From the NCBI GenBank assembly GCA_024336345.1, contig JANFOG010000009.1, forward strand, positions 868,001-932,000: a stretch of 64,000 nt of DNA, read 5' to 3'. The first letter of the stretch is position 1. The number at the start of each line of letters is the position of its first letter. The translations under genes and the position numbers were made by a program. A model generated the notes under the pieces. The model saw nothing but the letters and a program-made list of their open reading frames with translations, did no database searches and was not told where the DNA came from. This DNA comes from Mariannaea sp. PMI_226. Its lineage: Eukaryota > Ascomycota > Sordariomycetes > Hypocreales > Nectriaceae. Positions 22,403-34,416 of the stretch are shown here, one piece after another.

Positions 22403-23773
22403 CTTGTAGATCAAATTTGTGAATACTTGGTAAAGATGTAGGTGGACGAATTGCAGTCTCAGTAATGCTCATCAAAGTTCTACTTGTATTTGACGACGAG
22501 ACAACGGCGATTTATATATCTTGAAGCTCACTACAATGGCGCTAGTATACTATACACATGCCACACTATCCTAATAATGATGCCATCTATCATGGTCCTG
22601 AATTTCTCAGCAAACAATGCACAAGTATTAAAGTTGTGGAGAATCGTTCCGGAGCGGACCCTTTGAATGCTCCGGCGGCCTAGCGCTGGTTACGGAGCTT
22701 GCTAAATAAGCAGATCGGACGCGGCTACGATAACTAACGAGTGACCTCGTCTGACAATGCTGCAATCATAGCTGGCAATTTTAAGAAGATCATAAACTCT
22801 AGGCGGCGAGCCTGTTTCTCTTTTGATGATGCAGAGTTAACAGGGTTGGCATAGTGTAGCAATGGCGAAGGTTTGGCCATTCGATATCTTCGTATTTGAT
22901 TTATAAGCACGAGCATGTATCAATATTGATGATCCATGAGGCCACGCAACAACTAGCAAGTTGGTGCTGGAAGGATGGGTGATCCTGAAAAGAGTTCAGG
23001 TTAGATTGAATTGTGCTTTTCGTGGAATACTTTCATAGCTTTTGCAAATTAAGCCAATATCCCTTCCTACAGGGTTACCATCAAGTAGCTATACGCCGAA
23101 AGAGTGGACGACTATCTTGTTTCTGTCTTGAAACAGATACAAATGACCGCCTACAAGATGCCTTTGTCGTAATAGCCCTGCGAAAGGAGAGCCGGAACCG
23201 TTTTGTATAAATTCAACAGACTTTCAAAACAACCCTAGCGTCTGTTCGTATGTGCATCTTTCTCTAAGACTTGTGCCAGGCAATAACAGTCTTGGCAACT
23301 TTCCACCTATTTGAATCATGGTTTTTTGTTTCCGCTTGATGGACGTGTGTCAATAGCTTGCAGATTCAGACTACTTAGACGCTGTCACCATAGAGGAATT
23401 GCAAAAGGGCCACAAGCTTTACTAGCTTCTCGTAGTTGAGACTTCAACATGACTATAAAGTGTCACCTTCTCCTGAGCAGCTAGAATTGACGGCTTCGAT
23501 TTTTTTTTTACATGGCTGCCAGAATAGAAACAATGTGCAAGCCAATAGAATGGGAGCTAAGTGCGATTGTTCAATGTGGAAAGTTGTCATCGCTACTTTT
23601 ACCAAGTCCGAGGTAGACAAAAAATTCAGTTGTCAAGCTGCAAATGTACCATGGAACTTGGGAATCGTAAGTAAATGTTTTTTTTTTTTAAAGAAAACAA
23701 AGGGGTGGAGAAGAGAAAGACCTAAAAAAAAAAAAAGTTAAAGTCTTAATCAACATGATGAAGAAAAAAGAAA
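22403..23773. other. Intergenic, no gene seen
   Basis: 1.4 kb between the SDR start and a tRNA gene. The open frame at 23436-23741 contains T and A runs and looks non-coding. A long A run at 23727-23738 precedes the tRNA. Confidence 0.6.
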
Positions 23774-23880
23774 TGAACAGAGTGAGATTCGAACTCACGC
23801 CTATAACTAGACTGCGAAAGTCGTTCTTAGTTGAAGATGCAACCTGAACACAGCGCCTTAGACCGCTCGGCCATCTGTCC
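23774..23880 (-). tRNA. tRNA-Leu(CAG), intron-containing, copy 1
   Basis: Minus-strand gene beginning GGACAGATGGCC at 23880. The acceptor stem GGACAGA pairs with TCTGTTC (one G-U). The anticodon stem CTGTG pairs with CGCAG, with loop TTCAGG-intron-T, giving anticodon CAG. The intron is about 25 nt and follows position 37. A long class-II variable arm precedes the T-stem GTGAG/CTCAC with loop TTCGAAT. Confidence 0.92.
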
Positions 23881-25014
23881 TTGACAAGCTGAAATTTTTG
23901 AAACTAATCTTCTACAAGAAGCTCTCTGCAATTCTCCGTATCAACTTTTCACCCTTCAGTCGGATTGCATTTCAACTCTGCAGTCTTGCAACTAGTTTGA
24001 GGGCCCAAAAGAAGAAGCGACAGTCTCATGCGAGTGGTTTCTAATTGAAAGTGAAGTGTATTTCATGCAATCTAACAAATAGTCAGAGATCATGATAAGG
24101 CCCTATTCATACGATGGCTTTGAGGCTGGAGTGCATATCTACGAAGTCTACATTCCCAGAATGGACAACACACTCTAGCTCGCTTATGATTGTATAAAAC
24201 CAAGTCACATATTTCGTGACAGTAATATCTGAACCTAGATGGATACAACCCTACAAGGCTGTTATCTTGAATTGTTCTGTAAAATATTCTGGTATGGATA
24301 TATGGAATGGAACTACTTCCCCCTGTCTTTGCTCGTTCTTTGCCAGATGAAAACTCTGAACCCACTTTCACATTAATTCACGTAGATTACAAGCACTATT
24401 GCGGTCATGCTGGTGATGCAGCAATTGCATCCAGAGATTAGAAATCAGAGTGGGATTCTCATAATCAAGCTCGGGCTGTATGTGCCTTCTTTCAATCGCT
24501 GCTTCGTCTCCCCCTCACTTTAATATTTATTCCCTTCTTCCGTGCACTTTTCACAAACACCTTCCCGAGAGGTAAATGGAACCAGCATTGGCAGTATCAA
24601 CAATACAAATACAGAAGCCATGCTAGAGCGAGAATGCAATACGTGTATCTAAGAGAGGGCTAGACAATGCCCACAGTCCTGGTGGAACTTGTTGAGCCTC
24701 TAGATAAGTCGAAACTAGAGTGGACAGAGAGCGCGTCTATGACAACCATCTGATGAACCTCCAAACAGAATATCTCACAGGTTATTCCATGCACGTCTCC
24801 CATCTAGCCTACTAAATCTAAGCTTCCCCTCTTTCTCTGTTTACAATTCTTAGAACATTTTCGGCCCGATTCCTGACCAGGCTCTGGTAATGTTCTAATG
24901 ACTGCACCTCGAGGTTCATGGTATCTCCACGCTCCCAAAGGCGGATGGATGGACTGCAAAGCTGCGGAAGGGTGAATAAACTGACGAAGCCCTAAAAATT
25001 TTCCATCAATCATA
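23881..25014. other. Spacer between two inverted tRNA-Leu genes
   Basis: 1.1 kb between divergently oriented tRNA genes. No gene, no transposon end and no terminal repeat recognised apart from the tRNAs themselves. Confidence 0.6.
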
Positions 25015-25124
25015 GGACAGATGGCCGAGCGGTCTAAGGCGCTGTGTTCAGGTTGCATCTTCAACTAAGAACGACTTTCTTCGCAGTCTCGTAAGAGGCG
25101 TGAGTTCGAATCTCACTCTGTTCA
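25015..25124 (+). tRNA. tRNA-Leu(CAG), intron-containing, copy 2
   Basis: Same architecture as copy 1 with the identical acceptor stem (GGACAGA/TCTGTTC) and anticodon CAG. The intron is near-identical but three bases longer (about 28 nt), and the variable arm differs (TCTCGTAAGAGGC). Confidence 0.92.
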
Positions 25125-25927
25125 TTGCTTTTTGGCATCCACTTCTTTGCCGTGCGCCTTATTCAATATATCTATTTTCTTTTTGCTCTTTTTAATTCAA
25201 GAAAAGTACCAGTCTAAACGTTATCGATTCTAAGTTTCTGCCGAGTATATATGGTCCTAATGGCTATTAGGGGATCATGTCGAGCTCCCAGTTTGAGATT
25301 GATTAAACCAGTTGCTCATTTGACAACGAAAGGCTTTCCGACGTCTATTCTGGGCAATTAGTTCGCACCTTAGTAATGGATGCTTCCCATTCACCTCCAA
25401 GAGATCAACTGGGCTGCAGCCTTTGCAAATATGACAAGGGCGACAAGCCAACCTTTTTCTTCCATCCTACACATGAGTCGGGAAAAGATAGACAAAGATT
25501 CAAACTACCTTAGGTGAGTGGCTCTGCTTTACCATAGTATGGCCTGAGCAGTGAAGTTTAGGCTGGTATAACTAACCGATGTGCGACGGCCTTGCGCCCA
25601 GCAATGTCACACTATACTAAACTCTTGTTGTAGCATTAAGGATTTTCAAATTTATTCATTTCGTTTCTTTCCCAACGCCTTGGGATTGTTTCCCTCCGAT
25701 TGTAAACAAACATAATCAGGCTTCCGAGTTCTATCGAAACGATGAGTTTAAATTCATAATGAGCAGAAGGAAGATACTTTGCATCGCACAGCATAGAAAT
25801 TAGAACCTAGAATTCTCTATCGATGATTTAATTTTCACGACACGTCTAATGCGATTTTAAGATCACTTGTATGCCTTAATTAGAGCGTTTCGGCGATGCT
25901 CCTCCCGTCCTCCGCATCGTACTCCCT
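25125..25927. other. Intergenic, no gene seen
   Basis: 803 bases, AT-rich, between a tRNA and the 3' end of the GNAT gene. A T run just after the tRNA fits a polymerase III terminator region. Confidence 0.6.
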
Positions 25928-26608
25928 TCAATCTCGATTCAGATCAACCTTCATCACTGCCGCCTCTGTTCTCCCCGACCTTCCCACCCGGTAATCGTCA
26001 AACCAGTGTCTGTGGATGGTTACAAAGCCACCTTTCGCGTACGATCGCCTTGCCGCTTCGTTATCTTGGTCCACAACTAGCAAGACTCTTGCTGCCCCTC
26101 CAGACGCAAGCTTAGAGGCAAGCTGGTTGGCGTACAGAATGAGGGCGCTGCCGACCCCGCTTCCTCTCGCACTGGGCGTCACATACATCGCATTCAGGAT
26201 GAAATGACATTCAGCACCCTCGTCAAAGCACGTTTCCATACTAAGGTGTGCGTCACCAAACATCTCCGTGGCGTGTTGTTTGTCGAGCGGGCCCATCAGA
26301 GTAAGAGAACCCAACCATTCTTCCGTGAGGATGCGGTCTGCAACGCTCACATGGCCCGCGTTCGATTCAAGCTCGGAAGAAGTTGTTGCCGAACCTGTGT
26401 TTGAAACGGCGACAATACTTGTAGCGAGAGGATTGGACAACCGTGAAATCCATCTGTCATCAGGAAAAGCCTCCTCGCGGGCATAAGTTGAGCCGAACAC
26501 TTGAGGAGACAGCTTCAGGGAGAGGAGACGAAATGCTTTATACTTGTCGACAAGCAGGTCAAACGACTCCGCAGATGGAAGAGATTTGGGAAGTGTGAGT
26601 ACTGCCAT
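25928..26608 (-). CDS. GNAT-family N-acetyltransferase
   Basis: Single exon, 226 aa. The ATG at 26608 (AAACATGG context) is chosen; the frame is open further upstream, but without an ATG. Motif A of the GNAT fold is visible at about residues 141-156: MYVTPSARGSGVGSAL, with the acetyl-CoA-binding RGSGVG at 148-153. Motif B follows as DQDNEAARRSYAKGGF, ending with the typical aromatic strand. The first 130 residues resemble the variable acceptor-binding half. It transfers an acetyl group from acetyl-CoA to an unknown amine. No localisation signal seen. The two genes on its flanks are unrelated. Confidence 0.85.
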   Translation of the reverse strand: MAVLTLPKSLPSAESFDLLVDKYKAFRLLSLKLSPQVFGSTYAREEAFPDDRWISRLSNPLATSIVAVSNTGSATTSSELESNAGHVSVADRILTEEWLGSLTLMGPLDKQHATEMFGDAHLSMETCFDEGAECHFILNAMYVTPSARGSGVGSALILYANQLASKLASGGAARVLLVVDQDNEAARRSYAKGGFVTIHRHWFDDYRVGRSGRTEAAVMKVDLNRD

Positions 26609-27254
26609 GTTTGCTGTTGTAGATTTCGTCGGAGAGCAGAACGGAAAACGTTCAGTACTTTGTTTGTTCGTGTGAGTCACAAGACAGTAAATTGTCAGAG
26701 GGGGGGAACACGTTGTCGATGTCGAAGCCACTGCTCCTAACCGGGTGAAACTATGAACAAGCCAAGAGAAGAAGAAAGAGAAAAAAAGAAAAGAATGTCC
26801 AGAATATGAATGTTAGGAAAATTAATATGTATTGTATCACGGTTCACACCATTCGGCCTTCAATCGACAAAAGAACAAGCAAGCTGTGAATTGAACCTGG
26901 TTGGCTGCCTAACAATTTGGAAGCTCGGGTTATCATATTTCACCGACCTTCCAAATTCGTCGCATCTCTGTGTGGCCAATCAAAGAGTTCCGTATCTTTC
27001 ATACCAAGCTTCAAAATCACGTCACCGAATCCCAGAATAATGTGACAAAGAGCACGCAGCGTTTGCGATGTCTAAATATATGTCTCAATTTCAGTGACGC
27101 TATGTTTCTAAGGGATGTACAATATATGTGGACGTTAAGACAGGATTCTGTTCACACCCATCTCTAAATGGATGGTGAGGAGCGTTCAATGCCCGCCTAC
27201 GCGCGTTACGTGTGTGCGCGTGTGTATGTGTGTGTTGGAAAGGCGAGCACCTGT
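26609..27254. other. Intergenic, no gene seen
   Basis: 646 bases containing the GNAT promoter and a TG/CG-rich microsatellite near its right end. Confidence 0.6.
27209..27235 (+). repeat. Imperfect GT/CG dinucleotide tract
   Basis: Alternating purine-pyrimidine run (GTGTGTGCGCGTGTGTATGT and onward) 20 bases beyond the stop codon of the adjoining regulator gene. A sequence of this type can adopt left-handed DNA. Confidence 0.8.
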
Positions 27255-29600
27255 CTAGATCATATCCACGCCATATTTTACCAGCCGGTAATATTCTTCT
27301 CTGGTCGCCTCCACGCCCTGTATGCATTCAGCTTCCTCTCGAACTAATTTGTCGGCTTTCTTAGCCGCTGGGTGCGTTGAGCCCATTTTTTTCAGCAGCA
27401 AGTGCGCATGAGTTGCGGCGGATATCTCAACAAATGCCGGTGAAAGTTCAGAGCCAGTATATCCAGCCGCGGTTTTGTGTCCTTGCGGCTTCGTCTTGAG
27501 GATCGTTGAAGAGGCATTCTCCAGGCCCAGGTGCGATGAATCGGGATGTGATCTTCCATCTTCCAGTGCAAGACTGAACAGCCCGGATGTGCAAACAAAA
27601 TAGGGAATGAACCCTGACACCCGTCGTACTGTAAAGAGATCATCGTAGGACTGAGCTAATGCCAAGATGGACTGTGCGGCCTGCATACATATCTCATGTG
27701 GCTGAATAGTAGAACCTTCTACAGTGAAACCAATAAAGGGCCTAAACGCACAGAGAAGGCAGAAATGGTAGTACATACTGCATCTGTTTAGTGTCCTGAA
27801 ACTCTATCACGGGGGAAGCCAGGAGAAGGCAGGATTGCTTACTGGATGAATTGAATGAATGGGGTTCTACTGCTTTCAGCCCCAAGGAAAGCAAAGAAAC
27901 TCTTATACCAGTTCAGACATCTGTGATACACTTCTCCGACATCGTTTAGAGCTTCTTGTATGTCAGCTTCGGCTGCCACCAGAAGGGAATGCACCCAATC
28001 GGTCAACTGGAATACTCTAGATGTAAGATGCTGAAGGTTCCATAACAGAGGCGGAAATACGTTTACAGCGAGGTCTACCTTTTTGTCAGTCGAAACAGAT
28101 GTTTATAAACGGCTGAAATTCCACTCCACTGAGCACTTACGCGGCCTTAGTCCCTCATCTTCTTGGCTATTGACTCCACTGCAATGGGGTAGAAGGTATA
28201 GAAATAATGTGTCCTGCTGAGTCGTACCCTCTGAACCGATAAATTTTTGCCCAGTTGTCAAACATAGTATACTATTATTTAAAGTCAGATAAATGCTGCA
28301 ATCAGGTAAAAGTTTGCGTGTGACATACCGAGCTAGGGAGACTGCACCGCAATAAGTCGTAGCTCGGACTCTATCATAAGCATCACTCTCCTCTTGCCTA
28401 ATTTCCGGCTGCTCATGTTGGCAAAGCTGTGTGATACTCGCGACAAAGGTCTCCGCAAGGTGTTTCGCTTGTACCTCCCGCCCACAGCGTATCTGATAGA
28501 GGGAGAGTATACCGAGGGCTTGATTGTCCGGAAGGCTGCTGAATGGTGCTTTGCCACTGAGTAATGACTCGGCCTTTTGGAAGAAGAACTTGCTATGAAG
28601 CCACCCTGAAGGCAGGATTCCGTTATCATCGCCACTTTCATTGATTAGTCGGGTAGCAAGTGCGAGCATTGCATGCACTAATGCTGACGAACAAAATTGA
28701 TCTGATCCGCTGTAAAAGTCCTGCAGAAACAGCTCTTTGCATAGAAGACAAAAAGGCAGGTAATCCCATGTCACAAGAGCGTCGAACAGGTGCCGTATGT
28801 GAGCTTTTGTCCAGCCCGTTTGAGTCCATGTATCCATATGAGCACAGGAGTTGTAGGCATCGAGTGGAAGCGGTGGCAAGGACGATGTGGTTGACAGTTT
28901 GGGCCTTTTGGCTGGCAACCGGTGGTCGCTAGATCTCGTGCATGTGCTCCACGAGAGGAGTTGACCGAAGCAATCTTCTTCTTCTTTCTCCTTCTCATCC
29001 TCATCTTCATATTCATCTTTTTCCCTTTTCATAATCTCCATACTCTCCATACTCTCTGGCGAGCTGTCGTCTTTTGAAAGCCCTCGTAATATGGAGATTA
29101 TCGATAGGTTATTTTTGACCCGAAGCATTCGCAAGATATTCACAGCCTCGCTTTCTGGGGCGGACCTAAGAACCTCGAGGACCTCGTTGGCCCCAGCCGC
29201 AGCGGATAGGTCTTGAGCCCGTTTATCTGTGTATACGCATCGTATGGATCGCTGTCGACAGCTTGCGCAGCTAGGGTGCTGCCCGTCGCACTACATTATG
29301 GGTGGGAAAACGTCAGAACGCGGTAACAATCTTCTTGGGGAAATAAAAGTTAAGAAAAAGAAAAAAAATTGTTCATCATTCGAACTCGAAAATACTAGAG
29401 ACGGTTATGCATACACGGCTCTTCTTACGGCGGCATTCATTACAAGCGGTCTGAGTGCTGACTCGCTTCCGCTTCTGCAGTTCCCGCGAAGAGATGCTGG
29501 GCAAAGCTGGTTGTGTGGTAGGAAGTAACTGACGAAAACGTGGTTTGTCAATAGACATTTCTGTCATTTCGACGCATGGGACGTTGCCCTTTATAGGCAT
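27255..29600 (-). CDS. Zn2Cys6 fungal transcription factor
   Basis: Five exons: 29600-29415, 29290-28329, 28271-28141, 28074-27843, 27777-27255, giving 677 aa with matching phases. The zinc cluster is split by the first intron: TACNECRRKKSR in exon 1, CDGQHPSCASCRQRSIRC in exon 2 (Cys53, 56, 63, 70, 73, 80). A region of about 140 residues with an acidic stretch (EDEDEKEKEEED) and a basic KRPK patch follows. A helical regulatory domain then begins at about residue 245 (HIRHLFDALVTWDYLPFCLL). It resembles regulators of sugar or xylanolytic genes only in general architecture; no target can be assigned. The earlier ATG at 29600 is used; ATGs at residues 12 and 15 are alternatives. Confidence 0.85.
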
Positions 29601-31028
29601 CTGTCATCCGTAGTTATTGGGGCGAACGGAACACCATGATCGGTGATGGTTTCATGACGTTCGTCGGCGGGGTTTAATACGTGGAGAGGCGATGATGCCA
29701 TGACGTCATCCTGTTGGGTTGGGTGGGTTGAGTAGAAGATGAGCTGCCCTGATTAGAGACCACAGCTCGCAGATTAGCTCGACTTGACTGGATGCATAGC
29801 ACGGACTCGAGTAGTTGATGCAAGGGACACACTACTTTTTATAGGTTGCTTTAATAGACAAGCGCCTGGAGGGCAAATAATTCTTTTGAGTGTTGTTCAC
29901 CTTATGAAAAGGTGGTGGCGAAAATTCCAGGACATGGGTATTCCTGAGCATCCTCATTCCTATCCTCCAACGAACGCCCCTGATTCTTATTTCGAGTGAT
30001 GTAGAATTCCTCCCTTAAAAAATGATTTGCTATCGATCTACTTCAATTTATACACGTTCCTCTGTTCAAGGCGGTGGCCAAGAGGGTGGTCACTGGGAGG
30101 TCAGCTCGAAGAATGAGAGAGTGCGAGCTCACTCGACAGCTACAATATGGACCAATAGTATCCTCGCGCTTTGGATATAGGCTATATTACGGATACAACA
30201 GCCTCAATACCAATAGCCCGTCCTGTACGGCTCGGTCCGTTGAAGGTGAACAAGTGAGAAGCAGAATCCAAAGTTGGACAAATCTCATTCTGCTAGTGTT
30301 ATACAAATGAACTGGTTCAACTATTGCTATGAATCAACATCGATTATCCTCGTATTCAATAGCGAGGACGAATCAACTGACTTGGGGCCGTTGAGAAAAC
30401 CTATTTTCAATAGTTCATAACACGAAACGACACGGGCAAGTTGATATCAGAGCCTCTGGATTTTGCTTCACAAGGTCAAATCCCACAACAACTGAAATCT
30501 TATCGCCAAAGCTGCGATTTCAAGCTTACGTCTAACGTAGTTGCAACATTCTCTCGACATCCCCGGACGAGCCCTTACGAAAGCCAGTTTGGGCTACAAG
30601 TGCATGATACAAATCCAAATGTAAATTCCGGTAAGACGGCATTCTGTCACATGGCATAAGGGCCTGTTGAGTAAGATCTACGAGTACCGTGACCGTTTAG
30701 CACCGGCTGGCATCTAGATAAAAGACATTACACGACACTTGTTTCAGGATCCTGATCCTCGAAATACGAACAGGTTTTTCTCAGAATGATTCAAGTGAGT
30801 TGATACAGGCCAAATTTGCCAATCTTGTTCATCCTATTTTCTTCTCTTCATCCTAAGCAGTTGTATGTCAGTGAAGATGACAACGGTGTATCAGTCTGGA
30901 GAAAGAATAGTGCATTATTCCAAATATCGACAATGTCGTGACAAAGTCTCTATCCAATCATCCTACACTAGGCGGGCACCCCCTTTTTTTTTCATTGCAG
31001 GCCTACTGGTACGAGGCACAAACTTGCC
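29601..31028. other. Intergenic, no gene seen
   Basis: 1.4 kb: promoter of the regulator gene and 3' flank of the arylesterase-like gene. Open frames here have no family features. Confidence 0.6.
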
Positions 31029-32369
31029 CTATTCCTTCCAGACCAGGATACCCTTACCATACAAACCGGTGGCAATTCCGACCTTCCTTTCAACATCGCG
31101 GGCTGTTGTGCAACCTGACGGATACCACGTGTCCACAAACAAGTCCTTCCTTCCTCCCTCAGCAGTCCATTCCGAGATCCAGGTGCCAGGTGTCGCCTCC
31201 TTGCACACTTCAGCCGTCTTGCCCTCTTCCGAGTTGCAAAGAGCCCGGGTAGTGGCGTACTTCGTGAGGGAAGGTGGGTGGGGGTGGCCGGTGATCAGAA
31301 GAACGCCGTTCTTGTCAGTGCTCAAGTTGTCGGGCATGAATGGGACGTTGAATGAGTAACGGAATGTGAGATCGTGGGTCTTAGGGTCAGCCTCATAGAT
31401 GCGGACTGCGGCGGTGCTGGTAGACGATACAGCGAGTGTGGTGTCGTTGATGAACTCGATTCCATTTGCATACGGGAGACGTGCTACTACACGTGCCGTG
31501 TCTGTGGAAAGGTCAAAGTGAACGACGTTGCCTCCAGGAATGGCAGCATATGTCTCGATAAGGGCCAGGACCTTTGACTTGCGAACCTCATAGTAATGGT
31601 CGTTTGTCACGTAAATTTCATTTCCGTTGATGGCTGTGATAGAATTTGGTGTGTTGATCAAAGGATGGATGATTGATCGCTCATGGGTCGCGACAGGCTG
31701 TTCCCCACTCAATTTGAGGTGAAACACTTCAATGCGAGAGCCGCGAGAGCCGTGGTTGACCATGAACAATTTCGAAGTGGGGGCATCGAATGACAGACCC
31801 AACGGGTGCAGGTCCTCGCCCTCATACCCCACCAGCTCAAGTTCGGTAAGAGTGTCGGTGCCCGAGGCGTAATCATACACCCATAGGCCACCTCGAGTAA
31901 TAGGCTCCTCCAGGTTGAAAACTCCCTTGAAGGGGGAAGTTAGTGTCACTGATAGCTTGTCCAATGTGAAAAGGGTCTGTCTTTTGGTGGGTAGCCCCAA
32001 TTGACATGATGCAGAAAGATGCAACATTCTATGGCACCCAGTCAGAGCAAAAAATGACAGAAAACTTACCATGACAGTGTTCCATTTATCCCTTCCGGGA
32101 TCACAGCTTAGGATAGCCAGCCCATGCTCCTCGACGAGAAGAGCATCTTCGCAGTTCCGGATCCGGTCTGCAAACTTGACGCCGACTGGAATCACGCTCA
32201 TGCGCTCAAGTTTGGTGGGCGAGTTCGAGATAAAGAGGCTCAAGACCTGGATTCGGGTCCATAGGTATGGTCCCAACAGGGCAACGAAAAGGAGGAGCTA
32301 CAGGCGCATGAGTATATACAGCGATTGGGTGCCAAAGCATATGCTTACGGTGGTGGTCGCGGAGGGCAT
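31029..32369 (-). CDS. Paraoxonase/arylesterase-like beta-propeller protein
   Basis: Three exons: 32369-32349 (21 nt), 32297-32070, 31925-31029, giving 381 aa. Residues 8-20 (LLLFVALLGPYLW) form an N-terminal membrane anchor or uncleaved signal. The body matches the calcium-dependent six-bladed propeller of paraoxonases and SMP-30-type lactonases: DRIRNCEDALLVEEHGLAILSCDPGRDKWN, HPLGLSFD, MVNHGSRGSRIEVFHL, NTPNSITAINGNEIYVTNDHYY, PYANGIEF and FMPDNLSTDKNG (shown separately, in order). These contain the acidic and Asn residues expected to hold calcium. The usual activity of the family is hydrolysis of lactones or aryl esters. The second intron is 144 nt with no in-frame stop, so a retained form would add 48 residues. 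Neighbouring genes on the same strand are a regulator and an MFS transporter. Confidence 0.83.
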
Positions 32370-34416
32370 GATGGCTAGATGTCTGATGTATGCAATACCA
32401 ACCCAAAAAGTGAGGCGTTTTGCACGATTGACCAAGTCACCTAGAGAGCGGCAAGACCGGATAAGCCAGATCAGATTAGAGATCGGTTGAAGTCTGGTAA
32501 GACCTACCTAATCGGTTGGTGCTGGCGAGAAAACAAAATCGGCGGTCGACTCGAGACTGGCACTCACCGTACCCTTATGGTCCTCAGCAAGCGAAACCGG
32601 TGCAAGCTGGTCCGTGGGATGAATTCAAGACCAGGATGGATGAGGCGGATGAGAAATCAATGAGCTGATGTCGGGACGCAGAACTTTTTGGCTGGGCTGT
32701 CTCATGTCCCACCCCCAGGGGGCACTCAAATGCGGATGCACAGTGATGAACAGTCAGCAGAGCGAACCCAAAGTTCTCATTTCATTTGACAGCGCACTGC
32801 CCCAGACGGTTACTTCTTACACAGTATTTTATTTTTATTTTCCATCTCTATTTTAATTTGATAGGTAAGCTGTACAGAGAACTTGCCAACTGAATTCATA
32901 TTTCGATTACCGGGGTGACGGGTTTCTACCAGTACTGTGTACCTAATTAAAAGTATTTCACTAATCCATCATAATCTTTTTTGACTTGGTCTTTTCCACT
33001 CCAGCTTTTAGATCTTGTGCATTCCATGGAGGTTTATTAGTTTCGTTCCCCCCATCAGTCAGTTCAGTCCTTTGTCTTCAATCCCACGGCTGACTTATTT
33101 GACGTCACTATTACATCTCATTCGGACCAATCTGGTGCCATGAGGGGAGCCCGTGGTGTTTCCTCTCGCGTTGCTTTTCGTGAATCCTTGTCGTGCCGGT
33201 GATTTCCGCAGTGCCGCGGCACCGTAGCAGAGAGCCTGTTTGACAACCCATTTGACACTGCAGTCTGCCGTTCATCTGCAGTAACTATAGGCTGACGATA
33301 ACGCCTCCACGCGCACATGCCTTATCGTGTTGGCCTACACATCGATTCTATCTCTAGACGACATACTCTTCTACAAAAATAAAATGCATTCGAAGGGAGT
33401 ACACCTGACTGTAATAACTTCAGTATGTGTTTCATTCTGGACACGAAACCTTTGTGGCGAACCGATCAGAATGGCAATGCTGAATACTGAGGTCGTCAAC
33501 GTAGGCTCTCGAACTATGCTTCTCACAGGACGAAGATGGGAATCCTTTGGGCGGGGAGTGTTTTTTTTTGGTTCTTGGGATCATATGAAAGTCCCGATTT
33601 ATATATATATATATATATAGACATACGATTCACACTTCTATTCACAGTCTGCCACATTATGACTGGATTGCAACTCAAAGACCGTTATGTTAAATTCTTA
33701 GCTTGGAATCTATTGAACAAGAACGAACTCACCAAACCTAACATGTTATGGAATATGTCCTAGGAAGGTCAGACTTCCATCTCTTAGTAGCAGTCAGATG
33801 AGCAGTGCTCATCTCTTGTGAGACCGGGCTATTAGAAACCTAGAACGGACAGCTTCACTCGTTGATATTGTCTCTCTCAATATCAAATGGAGGGAGAATA
33901 CAAAGGCTGCTTTACAAACCTGCAACTGTACGGCCAATTAAATCCGTTGGGCGGTTCGCTTGCAAAGGTAACATAACACCTAAGAACCCGATCTTGACAT
34001 TTTCTTAGATGGCAATAGAAGAACGAGTTTATAACAATAAAGAGACTTTGATTCAATCCCCCTGGGAATTTCTTGAGTGATTGCCCTCTGCATGGTATCG
34101 ACTTTCAGAGGGTAGCAGGCATTGTGAGTACTTCGGATATCCAATACCTATGGCATTTTACGAATAACAATCACCGACTTCTACATCATTTAACCGGAAA
34201 TTTCATGTAACAAAACTTTTTATGCCCGTTGAGGGATAATTGCAGGCCAAGATCTATCCGTCAATTGGGCCAGGGCGAGACCACCAGATTCTATCTATTG
34301 ACGTAGACTCCAGGTTCATCATTCTAGTCAACTACATTCAGACAAGTTCCTGGTATGAGGATATCATAAATAAGGTAGAGCTGGGTCAATTTGACGCCAT
34401 TAAGCTATCCAATCAT
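32370..34416. other. Intergenic, no gene seen
   Basis: 2.0 kb with a perfect AT dinucleotide run at about 33600-33619 and no recognisable gene. It includes the upstream region of the arylesterase-like gene. Confidence 0.6.
33600..33619 (+). repeat. AT dinucleotide microsatellite
   Basis: Ten uninterrupted TA units in a gene-free interval. Confidence 0.9.

Noticed and set aside
31926..32069. Possible extra exon inside the second intron of the arylesterase-like gene
   Set aside because: Direct joining gives the family-typical WNTVM-GVFNLEEP junction; an extra exon would insert unrelated sequence and shift the frame.
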